A stretch of DNA of 46,353 nt from Priapulus caudatus (taxonomy: Eukaryota; Priapulida; Priapulimorpha; Priapulimorphida; Priapulidae), in NCBI RefSeq assembly GCF_000485595.1, contig NW_014577370.1, positions 179,151-225,503 of the forward strand. The letters are read 5' to 3'. This document shows, piece after piece, positions 20,501-30,111 of the stretch. A program made the position numbers and the translations under genes. Under the pieces are notes generated by a model. The model was given only the letters and a program-made list of their open reading frames with translations, did no database searches and was not told the DNA's origin. How positions within the stretch are numbered: position 1 is the first letter of the stretch; each line of letters starts with the position of its first letter.

Positions 20501-21668
20501 ATGTTTGTCACACAGAGAAGCAGCCTAGTTCTATTAATTTTATTGTCGGTGGTAAGTCAGCACTACGTACAAGATTTACGTAGTAGTAAAAGTATAAATC
20601 AGGTTCGATTAGGCAATTCGCATCTAAAATACTTCACCAGTTCATTGAATAAGGAGCGGTTGCCTACAAGTCATTGTTGCATTAACATTGGTAATGTTTT
20701 AATAACGAACTGCAAACGTTCTCTACCCATAGGCATTTCACCTTGCACACGGAATGGCCATTGGGTATGGCCGCGGACGAGGAGGTTACGGGCGTGGGCA
20801 TGGGGGCTATGGAGATGACCACAAAGGCTACGGAGATGACCATGGACGTGGGGGCTACGGACGCGGACGTGGGGGCTACGGACGCGGACGTGGGGGTTAT
20901 GGTCACGGACGTGGAGGCTACGGCGGCGGTGGTTACGGAGATGACCACAAAGGTTACGGAGATGACCACAAAGGTTACGGAGATGACCACAAAGGTTACG
21001 GAAATGACCACAAAGGTTACGGTGATGACCACAAAGGTTACGGAGATGACCACAAAGGCTATGGTGATGACCACGGACGTGGTGGCCCGTAACCTTTGTG
21101 GTCATCTCCGTAACCTTTGTGGCCGTATGATGACCACAAGGGCTATGGAGATGACCACGGACGGGGGGGTTACGGGCAAAAAGGTTACGGAGTTGACCAC
21201 AAGGGTTACGGAGATGACCACAAAGGTTACGGAGATGACCACGGTCGTGGGGGCTACGGGCACGGACGTGGGGGCTACGGGCGCGGGCGTGGGGGTTATG
21301 GTCACGGACGTGGAGGCTACGGCGACGGTGGTTACGGAGATGACCACAAAGGTTACGGAGATGACCACAAAGGCTATGGTGATGACCACAAAGGCTATGG
21401 TGATGACCACGGACGTGGGGGCTACGGACGCGGACGTGGCGGCTACGGGCACGGACGTGGGGGTTATGGTCACGGACGTGGAGGCTACGGACACGGCCGA
21501 GGACGCTCGGGCTATGGCGGTGGACACGGCCGTGGAGGGTACGGCTCCGGACGTGGAGGTAATACCAACAACAGTCGTATAATTAGAATTAGTCAAATCA
21601 ATCGAGCTAACAGCCGCGGTGACTTCGTCGGTACTGGGCGCTTTAACAATGATTTTGAATTCATATAG
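20501..21668 (+). CDS. Secreted Gly/Tyr/His/Asp-rich repeat protein (spliced)
   Basis: Coding exons are 20,501-20,551 and 20,733-21,668, joined in phase 0 by a perfect donor (g|gtaagt) and acceptor (cctacccatag-type). The first exon encodes [17 protein letters not shown]. The second continues AFHLAHG, completing a textbook signal peptide with cleavage likely after AHG. The mature part is about 300 residues of two repeat types: GYGDDHK (21-base unit) and [14 protein letters not shown]. It ends in a non-repetitive tail ([18 protein letters not shown] onward to FEFI). The protein is probably extracellular. Gly/Tyr repeats with acidic-His clusters suggest a structural, adhesive or metal-binding matrix protein, by inference only. 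Two in-frame stops (21,090 and 21,111) lie within a 41-base inverted segment. Nominal length is 328 codons. A second copy is at 40,191-42,034. Confidence 0.75.
21084..21124. other. In-frame micro-inversion inside the repeat
   Basis: The segment from ggcc to ggcc reads gtaacctttgtggtcatctc, the reverse complement of the surrounding 21-base coding repeat. Flipping it restores the repeat pattern of GYG and DDHK units without changing frame, as seen un-flipped at 40,807-40,860. The ends are palindromic GGCC. It creates both in-frame stops of the gene. Confidence 0.85.
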
Positions 21669-21766
21669 GAGTAATAATATCCCTTGGGGAGGCTTTGTCA
21701 TGTGCACGGTCTTGAGTCTTATATAATATATATATATATTTATTTATTTTCATTTATTTATTTATA

Positions 21767-22204
21767 CCCCGTACAGACTGCAAAATTTGATCCCACATCA
21801 AACCGGTGCGGGTCAGGCGCGCGCCAAATCGTAGCATACATACTGCAAATTTTATCCTACATCAAATGAGTCACGGGTTGACTGTGTATATGGTTAGTTC
21901 AGCTTGCCACGTCATCACGCAGACAGATATTGTACTTTTACGTGACCTTAATAAGGCTATGCGCATACGTATTGTGAGACAGCACTGGATTTGGCACGCG
22001 TGTTGCGTACAGACACGCACACACAGGCGGGCTATCTTGGTTCGGGCTAAGTTATCCCGGGCCTGGCCCTCCTTCATTTGCGGGGCCAAATTGGTGCGGG
22101 CCAGCGCGTATTAGGAGCGGGATAGTGTGTATACACTGCAAAAATTTGACGCGCGCCTGACCCGCACCAGTTTGATATCATATCAAATTTGCAGTCTGTA
22201 CGGG

Positions 22205-22206
<2 letters not shown>
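21767..22206. mobile_element. 440-bp MITE with ~60-bp inverted ends
   Basis: The left end, from CCCCGTACAGACTGCAAA to about 21,830, is the reverse complement of 22,146-22,206. Both include gtgcgggtcaggcgcgcg or its inverse. The element is non-coding and sits in TA-rich sequence just downstream of the Gly-rich gene. A second copy is at 42,130-42,570. The superfamily is not determined; TA-rich flanks would fit TA-targeting elements. Confidence 0.75.
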
Positions 22207-22244
<38 letters not shown>

Positions 22245-22286
22245 TATGTAGTATATAGTTAGTGTGTGTGTGTGTGTGTGTGTGTG
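22207..22286. repeat. (TA)n and (TG)n microsatellite
   Basis: tgtgtatatata, then about 40 bases of TA and 26 bases of TG. This is the right end of the core shared with contig 2, which has the same TA/TG mix at 42,571-42,640 before diverging. Confidence 0.85.
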
Positions 22287-22629
22287 CCCTGGCGGGCGAC
22301 TCCGCGCAACGCGGCCAAGACAATCGGCCGTCTCCCAACCTCCTCCGCGCACAACCTCCCGCACCCATCTTGTCCACCAAAAAAATACCGCCGGCAAGTA
22401 TCCACTCTATTGCAACCGCATACGTTAGAGTTTCAATTTAACGTATCCGCGGCGCCTATAACTTTTAAGACATATTCAAATGCTAAGCATCTCACTGCCT
22501 AACCCCCAACAGAACTAATACCTACTAAATACGGAGATAAGTTGGCGCACCGCCCGCACCTCGCACTAGCCCCCCGATTGGATCGGCACTCATAATCAGC
22601 CCAAGCAGCAGTTCAATGTTAACAGCTAA
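22287..22629. other. Unassigned sequence between core and arm a'
   Basis: No gene or clear repeat. It has no convincing match to 5,508-6,194, so it is not part of the a/a' inverted repeat as far as can be seen by eye. Confidence 0.35.
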
Positions 22630-22744
22630 TCTAGTAACTAGCCTAACAAAACCCGCCCAGGCAAAAATGAAGCCACGAAATAAAATTCCATATGGTTTTA
22701 GCTAATTGCGCCTTGACTAAATTTTTGTGACTCAAATGTGATCT

Positions 22745-23440
22745 CATTTGCAGGGTGCCGCAGTGTGAACCCGGGGGGGGGGGGTGGGGCAACTATATAT
22801 GCCGGGTATTACTCCATTCGTTACCTCACCTAAGAACAAAAGCCGCCCTAGTCGGAACCTGTCACATTTGAAAACCTACCCTTATATGCATTCGACACAG
22901 ATGAATTAATACACCCCTATTGCATACCACAAGCATAATATCCCACCTCCTATTTGCTACACAAGTGAAAGAGTCCACCCTGCACCCCTACCCCCGCATA
23001 TATCTCTTCGCAGGTCTTCTGCACACAATTTGAGGCAAAGAGTGGAGGAATGGAAGGGGGCACGCGTAGGGTGGCCACTGGCGGGCTGCGGTGGCTGACT
23101 TAACGATCCCGAGGGCTTATTGCGGATTTAGCTTGTAAAGGCGGCTACTTTTGCTCCCGATGCTGTAGTAGTATCTGCCGCGCGCCCGCTTAGACAATTT
23201 TAAAACACCGCCCAAACCACACAAAATTGAACAACTATGGGTAATATCCATGTGGCAATATATAGTGATCCTCCCCGGTTTGCCATTGAAATTTTGAATT
23301 ATCCCTGGGAGCCGGCCCCCTAGCCCTTCCCGGCCATATGCTTTGGTGTGGGGGTGTGTCCCCCTTTTTATTGGATGTCCACTAAAAAAATCTGGAAAAA
23401 TCTGCTAGCTCAAGTCCCTGATTCCCGCCCCTGGCACGTG
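22745..23440. mobile_element. hAT-like element, inverted copy
   Basis: Mirror of 4,772-5,400. The terminus reads cctgattcccgcccctgg near 23,410-23,430, and ctatatatgccgggtattactccat lies at 22,791-22,815. Non-coding. Confidence 0.5.
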
Positions 23441-23599
23441 TGACCAGTGCCGAACTGCAGTAGCTCTAGTACTAATAGCCTCGGAACGCTGCCCGCAGTG
23501 GTAGTTAGTACATTCTGCCATAGATTAATCTAATTCGAAATGCTCCACCTGCTGATCCAAAAATTTTATCCCCAAAACGCAAAGTGTAGTCCCATTTGC

Positions 23600-24400
23600 A
23601 TTCGAGCCAGAAACCAATGACCTTGTGATACGCGACTATATACTCCAAATATCCTGCCGAATGTAAATACGTGGCATATTCCGTTCGTCGACATTTGGGA
23701 CATCTGTTCGTGACCATGGCTATTCGTTCGACCATGCGTTGTGTGCGCACTCTGCATGCTGGTTCATTTGTTTGTATTAGCATAAATTTTAATATATATG
23801 CAGTTAAAGGGGAGCGCCTATACCCCTAAACACTGGCCCCTTGACATCTCTAACACTAAACCATATATACTAAATTCCCATCCACCTAACTCCTAATCTA
23901 ACATAAACTGATTTTCGTCTCCTTATTATACGCGTCGTTCTTTTCGCGTATATATTATTACAAAAACTATATCTAACTTTGCTGTATAACCCACAATATG
24001 CCCGCAAACGCATGTATTCAGCTAGGCGTCACTTAATGCCTATAGGGCTGAGGCCTTAGCAATACCCTACGTCCCCCAGCCTAAAGGTCATACAAATTAA
24101 GTCGGAAAAATTCTAAAGTACAATAGCATTAGTAGAGCATCCTAGATTTCAAAATTAATTTAAAATATAAGACTCGGCCCCTTCGGTCGCTCTTAACTTA
24201 CTATCATACGCACTCCGTGCAGGTGCGCTGCGACATGCAACATTGAACACGTCATCGCCATGCTAACAACTGTCTCGGGGACAATTTATTGCGAGCATAC
24301 GAATCAGGTGTCCGATGCTCGTCACGAATATTCTATCCTTCGATATTGTTTAAATTCTAGTTAAAATTACATAATAATCTAGACAACTTCACTCTGTTTT
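23600..24400. mobile_element. MITE, inverted copy
   Basis: Mirror of 3,955-4,560. ctattcgttcgaccatgcg (23,720) and the gaatcaggtgtccgatgctcg end (24,301) correspond to the inverted ends of the left copy. The telomere-like part is eroded (cctaactcctaatctaac near 23,885). Confidence 0.5.
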
Positions 24401-24779
24401 GCACAAGTAGTCCACTCCAGTTACTCTATATGTTACTATAGCCCGTCGTATCGTTGCGGACTTGCGTCAAACTGTTGTTACCGTGCAACAGAGTACTAGA
24501 GGCTAGTTCCCGTCATTGGACTCTTGGAAACTACTTACTATATATTTGTATTTTGAAAGCTTACGAGGGAGCGTTTTCAAACCCATTCATCATGTAATTT
24601 GCCCTAATCATGTCAATACGCAAGTCATATAAACAAAGGTTGCAGGTTCTCGCAGCGTGACAGGTCCATTGCTAAACTTATTACTAGAGTTGTACGTCCT
24701 TAACTAGCGCGTAGTAGTACCTAAGTATTTATTCCCTTCACGCTCAACCGACTTTTCTCTACAAAGTATCGCACTAATT

Positions 24780-25215
24780 AATGGAATAACAGACAATACT
24801 CACAAATGGTACAGTCATCTCCTATCCAATCCCGGCACTCAGCCAGGGTCGTCGTTGAGGTGAATCTCAGCAGACAAGCGTCGGCAGTATGTTTGTCAGT
24901 CCCCGACAAGGAACAGTACCTTGTCCGTTACTAGCTTACTTCTTAAGTTCATCATTGATTCCTACAACCTAAACATCACAGTCACGATTATTCTGATGAT
25001 TGTATAGGATAACTAGCAAAATCAAGACCACAATCAAGACAGTATATACCTACAAACAGGTATCTTTACAAGTTCTGAATTGAAAACAACCTGATGGTAT
25101 TTGATTTCACCCATACAAGTGCAGCGTCCTTATTCGTGACATGTGCAACGTCTCCAATTCCAAATATCAATATTGGCTAAAATAAAAAGACAAACTTAGT
25201 GCCTTGAAAATATTA
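24780..25215 (+). pseudogene. LINE RT fragment, inverted copy
   Basis: Base-level match to the reverse complement of 3,178-3,612 (cacaaatggtacagtcat, aaggaacagtacctt, gattgtataggataactagc). Many indels leave no long frame. The FADD region is present but broken. Confidence 0.7.
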
Positions 25216-25319
25216 GAACGTCACCAAAAAACATAGTGGTACATATTGAAATCCCACTGTCATGCGAACACCTACACTCGACAACAAATCCACTACTGCT
25301 TGGATTCCTTTAAAAGCCC

Positions 25320-25515
25320 CACATTGCCGAACATTTTGCTCAAAAACTTATCTTTAGCAATTTCATGAAATGTTCGGCAATGGGTGCGCTGAAAAAATCA
25401 CCGAACATTTGTCGCGGAACAATGTTTCTGAGATCTGAAATTTTGATATCTCCGAACATTTGTTTCGTCGAATTTCGTTCCCCAATTTATCTGAAGTCCG
25501 GAACAATTTCAGCGC
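25320..25515. repeat. AATGTTCG palindrome, inverted copy
   Basis: cacattgccgaacattttgc at 25,321 pairs with gaaatgttcggcaatggg at 25,367-25,384. It is followed by several gaacattt units, mirroring 2,876-3,085. Confidence 0.6.
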
Positions 25516-25519
25516 ACAT

Positions 25520-25765
25520 TGTAAAGTAGTAACCAATACAAGTGTTTATATCATCTGCTTGATCTCTTGAGACATTCGAATACCAGATTCTACCCATCTT
25601 GTCTGCTGTTTACATATATATTTCAAATAAACTTAAATCACACTAAGACCTCTGGTACACTAAGGAGCGTGTACAGCTATAGTCCCGCATAAGTCCTCCT
25701 CTCACTAGTGCGCCGCTCTTGAGCGTCACAAAAAAAACATTACTTAACGTTTCCAGTATCTTACC
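25520..25765 (-). repeat. Gypsy LTR, inverted copy
   Basis: Reverse complement of the LTR at 2,635-2,875, with the TG/CA ends recognisable. The polypurine tract appears as catctccctccctt at 25,765-25,778. Confidence 0.7.
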
Positions 25766-25899
25766 ATCTCCCTCCCTTACAAGATTTGTACTTAGATTCA
25801 TAACTATTACAACGAGCAACTTGAACAGTAGTACTAAACAATTATCATAACACTCTATTGAATCTACGCACCGGTTTATGGATTCTTACACATAGCACT

Positions 25900-26310
25900 A
25901 AATCGTACAGGCTGTTTCCTGTACGCTTCCATAACTTCGAACTGGTTCTCCGGACAGCTTCATGACGTGACATCATTATATGGCGACTTTTGCATTCATG
26001 ACAAAAGATCACATCTTCACCACGTCAGTTCAGGTTTCAAGTGTTGATGGTAACTCGTCACGCGACTGAGTGGCAGTGCAGTTATTGTCTTCTCGTAGAC
26101 TCTGGCTCTGTACTTACATGGTATTGTCTCTAAGTGATTTGTGACCCATCTCTTCGTCGTCCTGCAATTGTACGCACTGTGGTTGCGGGAATCTACCCGT
26201 CTCAGCATAAATTCATTTCTTCAATGTCAGTAGCCTATGGAATCACACCGATACATAACTCCGATTCTTGAAGTTACGCCTCTGTGCGGGCCAAAAAAAA
26301 CTCCCACCCC
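25900..26310 (-). pseudogene. Gypsy pol tail, inverted copy
   Basis: On the minus strand MLRRVDSRNHSAYN...YEKTITALP (26,208 downward) aligns with the tail at 2,190-2,330. The copy is frameshifted and has lost the intact basic C-terminal motif. Confidence 0.7.
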
Positions 26311-26328
26311 CACGTATTTACCCATTCT

Positions 26329-26353
26329 NNNNNNNNNNNNNNNNNNNNNNNNN
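26329..26353. other. Assembly gap (25 N)
   Basis: A run of exactly 25 N joins two contigs. Arm a' ends at its left edge, and the receptor gene is cut off at its right edge. Linkage across it is not shown by sequence. Confidence 0.99.
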
Positions 26354-27584
26354 CGGCCACAACCTCTAATTCTGGCGGGCTGCATCTCGCCTCGGCGGCT
26401 GTGTGGCGCGCGCGAGTACGCGCGTGCATTGCACGCGTATGTGCCGTCACTCACGCCATCACTTCGTCGTTCCCGCTGCAGATTGCTCGGCAATGTGCTG
26501 AACGTTCCGGCCATCGCGCGCGTCACATCCGGCGAATATGGCGGCCGTCGCGGCGACCGGAACACACCCGCCGCATGCCCTCCCGCGCGACTCCGACCCT
26601 CCCACTCCCACTCCGCCTCCCTCCGCCTCCTCCCCGCCGCCGTCCGGCTTGGCAGGTCGTTGACCGAAGACAGCCGAGAAAGCGTTGCTGCACTCCTGCA
26701 CGGCGATGACGTCTGCTCGCGCTGGAACCTCGCCGACGCAGCAGAGCAGCGCGGGCAGCACTCGAGAAAGACGCGGTGCACAACGGCGCGGCTTCGTGTG
26801 CGTCCGCGGCGGCGTAGGCACGTTCAGCACGTACAACCGTCACGCAGACGGACAGCGTGGCACGTGACCAGTATCATTCGTGAAGAGCAGGTTACTTGCG
26901 ATGAGCGGCACATCTGAGCGACTGGTCGGTTGGTATTCTGTTTTCCGACAGCAGCAGGAAGTAGACGGTAAGCTGAGCGGACATCGAGAGCTCAGCTCGA
27001 CGATTTTCTCTCCGCTGTCCGACAGGCAAGGATAGACACGTGCCAGACGGTGAGGAACGACAGCGACACAGCACGGTATGATGAGATTGACGGTGTAGAG
27101 AAGCGTCTTTGCGGCGTAGCTCGATGATTGAACGTGTGTCGATGAACGGCTTCCGGGGCAAGCACGGATTAGATGATGAGCGATCTTGATTTTCGCCGCA
27201 CGCGCAGCACGTCCCACTCGACGTCTGGACAGTACTCCGCCAGGTTTGGTTCACCCGTCGGTGTGCTCCGGCTCGCATGTACCGCTGCACGCCTCGGGCC
27301 CTGCACGTGTCCGACCTCGGAGCTGTTTCGCTTCGGCGCAGCTCGCATAGCTCGCTGTGTTGTTTCGTCGTCGCGCACTGCAGGTGCTGCATGTCACCTG
27401 GCCGCCATTTGTACGTCACGACGCCGAACTTCATGTGAGCACTGTTGCTTGATCGAACGGGAAGAACTCGACGTTGATCGGACAAGTAGCTCTTGTTATG
27501 ACGCGGGCGGCTCCCAGACGACGAGAACCGCTTCGAAAGATCGTCGCTTTCGTCATACGCGTCACCTGGATAGTTTCCGTCGCA
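26354..27584 (-). CDS. nAChR exon: Cys-loop, loop C, TM1-TM3, start of cytoplasmic loop
   Basis: The acceptor cttctcgcag lies just above 27,584. Downward come an ...MTKATIF segment, the Cys-loop start [11 protein letters not shown] (27,484), [10 protein letters not shown] (27,434) and [10 protein letters not shown], with PFID..ELRRK around loop C (27,150-27,200). TM1 [13 protein letters not shown] is at 27,106-27,068, SDSGEKI at 27,022-27,002, TM2 [11 protein letters not shown] near 26,970 and TM3 [11 protein letters not shown] from 26,911. Then follow [10 protein letters not shown] and a Ser/Arg/Gly-rich cytoplasmic loop. GEK before TM2 is typical of cation-selective channels. Tgc-ttg-ccc before PFID is compatible with the paired cysteines of alpha subunits, but an indel makes this uncertain. 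At least five frame changes occur. Confidence 0.9.
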
Positions 27585-27835
27585 CTGCGAGAAGCGAACA
27601 GCGAGGCATTTAATGCTCCTGCTATGTGTGTGTGATGTTGTGTGTTGCGTTGCGCGCGTGTGCGTGCGTGCTGCATGGGTTGCGTCGTTCGTGCGTTGCG
27701 AACAGAGAAAGCGCCTAAGAGACAGAGAAAGCCTCCAAGACAGAGAGAGTGGGGAGGCACGTGCCGGAATGTTTGATTAAGCGAGTAAATCGATTTCTTT
27801 CTTCTCTGCGCTTTTCAAAATATCACGCACGCACG

Positions 27836-27909
<74 letters not shown>

Positions 27910-28737
27910 TAAACGGCCTGCATCACACGTAGCAAATCATAGTGACTTTTAATATATAAACATACAAATATATTATATATATTATATATTATATATATAG
28001 GGGGTGCGTGGTACGTGTGTATACGTAAATCAGTACTGCTACATCTCTATACCGTGAACGCGCACACGCGCCCTACGGCCTACTGTTGATATTAGCACAG
28101 GTCGGGGTCCATATGTTTTGTGGACGGCACGTTATAGCACATACTACGCTGCCGTACTCCTCCGGATTCCACGCCAGCTTCGACGGGTGTAGTCGGATCC
28201 ACTTCCTGAAATCACTGTTTGCCATTAGTCTCTGTAATCTCTCACACGTCTTACATTACGCAATTTTACCTGAGCCTTGGTTATCGGCGCTGGAATAAGG
28301 AGAAGAGAGAGATTAGCTGAGAGAGAGAGAGAGGGGGGGGGAAGATTAGAGAGAGAGGGACGGCTAGGAAGAGAGCGAGAGAGACGAGGAGTAGGCGTTT
28401 ATCTATGAAGACTGCGAACCAAGCTAGGGGGTGAGTCAGCGCGTATATAATTTGATATGCAGTTAATACGGTGGCTGCATGTTTACCGATATTAGGTCAA
28501 CAGTATGTAAACAGCTAAATATACGGTTTACTGTCGAAGCCATTACATTTAGTTTTCATGTATTGATTTTTCTCATTCCTAGAAATAAAACGGGGAAACC
28601 CAAGATAAGCACCGATAGCAACAAGATACAGATAAAATTGCTCGATGTATTTATGATTTTAAAAACAAAAATACGCACACATCCCGTCAAACACACATGC
28701 ACACACACCTGCCTTGCAAACACACATGCACATGACA

Positions 28738-28790
<53 letters not shown>

Positions 28791-28849
28791 ACAACGTGCG
28801 GCGCACGCACGCACGCACGCAGCGCACGGCACGCACGCAAGCGACGACG

Positions 28850-28893
<44 letters not shown>

Positions 28894-30075
28894 CCGCCTG
28901 GCGCACACACACACACACACGAAACGCGGCGGCGCGCCACACACACACACACACGAACGCGGCGCGCAACACACACCACACACACAACACACACACAACC
29001 CACACACACACACACACTGCGATGTCGATGACGTGATAACGAATCACAGTGAACAGTCACGCGAAACATAATAATTGATCAGCAATATAATCTCAAGAGC
29101 TTATATAGAGAGTTCTCTATTATGAGTCTTGAGTATACGGTGTTGTTAGTGATGGTGGTGTGTGATGTGTGTGTGTGTGTGCTGTGTGTGTGTGTGTGTG
29201 TGTGGTGCGTGTTGTGTGTCTAAGTGTGCTGTATCTAAGTGTGTGTGTGTGTGTGTGTGTGTGTTGTGGGTGTGTGTGTGTGTGTCGTGTGTGTGTGTGT
29301 TTTGTGTGTGTGGTGTGTGTGTGTGGGTGGCCGTGGCTGCGTCTGCGCGCCGGCCGCGTACGTTGGTGTAGTGTGCGCGTGCGTGCCCGTACGTTGCGTA
29401 CGTGCGTGTGTTTGTTATACAATATATATATATATAGTATCATATGTTATTCAAGAGTCCAGTATTAGAGATCTATTATGGATTTGATCATTATCAGGAG
29501 GTAGGGAGGTAACTATAGAGTCTAGGTATTATCTTTACTCCTGATATTAATATTATATATATTCAAAACAGTTGCGGGTTGTTACTGAGAATACGTGACT
29601 TAGCTAGCTAACGGTTGGCGCCCCTGGTTCTGAACCACACGCGCGAAGCCGGTCAACGCCTAATGCGCAAACTCCGTTTTGCAGAATAAACTCTTGAGCC
29701 AAGATCCATTGCAGAGCAAGATAAAAACTACTGAATTATAGAGACGAGAGAGCGAGAGAGAAACGAGAGAGAGAGAGAGAGAGAGAGACGAGAGAGAGAG
29801 GAGGAGAGAGAGGGAAGAGAGAGACCCCGAGAGAGAGAAGAGATGGACACGAGGACGACGCAGAGAGAGAAAGAGAGAGAAGTGGGCGCGAGGGAGGGAA
29901 AGACAAGCGAGCGAGCAAGCACGGATCGCATCAAAAGAACAAACACGAACAGACGGGACGGACGCTACCGACCGATCCGATTCAACCGCGCGGACGGACG
30001 GACTGACGACCGACTGGGATGGAGGAGACGTCAGACAGGCAGACAGACATACAGACCGAACATACACACATGACG

Positions 30076-30111
<36 letters not shown>

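Larger units (their letters stand above)
22630..26328. repeat. Inverted-repeat arm a' (partner 2,086-5,507)
   Basis: Reverse complement of arm a with all its elements in mirrored order. Contained here are an hAT-like element (22,745-23,440), a hairpin (23,457-23,517), a MITE (about 23,600-24,400) and a degraded hairpin (about 24,425-24,520). The LINE fragment, AATGTTCG palindrome, LTR and pol tail follow. The arm ends exactly at the N gap. Confidence 0.9.

Noticed and set aside
20743-21582. Alternative sense frame of EMTTKVT repeats as the gene
   Set aside because: It lacks the signal peptide and the unique C-terminal tail. The splice sites join the signal exon to the GYGDDHK frame.
2086-26328. 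Arms a/a' as terminal inverted repeats of one giant DNA transposon
   Set aside because: The arms are mosaics of unrelated elements, the same core is bordered by different arms in contig 2, and no transposase or target duplication is visible at the outer edges.
28479-29468. His/Thr-rich and Cys/Val-rich frames
   Set aside because: Translations of (CA)n and (GT)n microsatellites.
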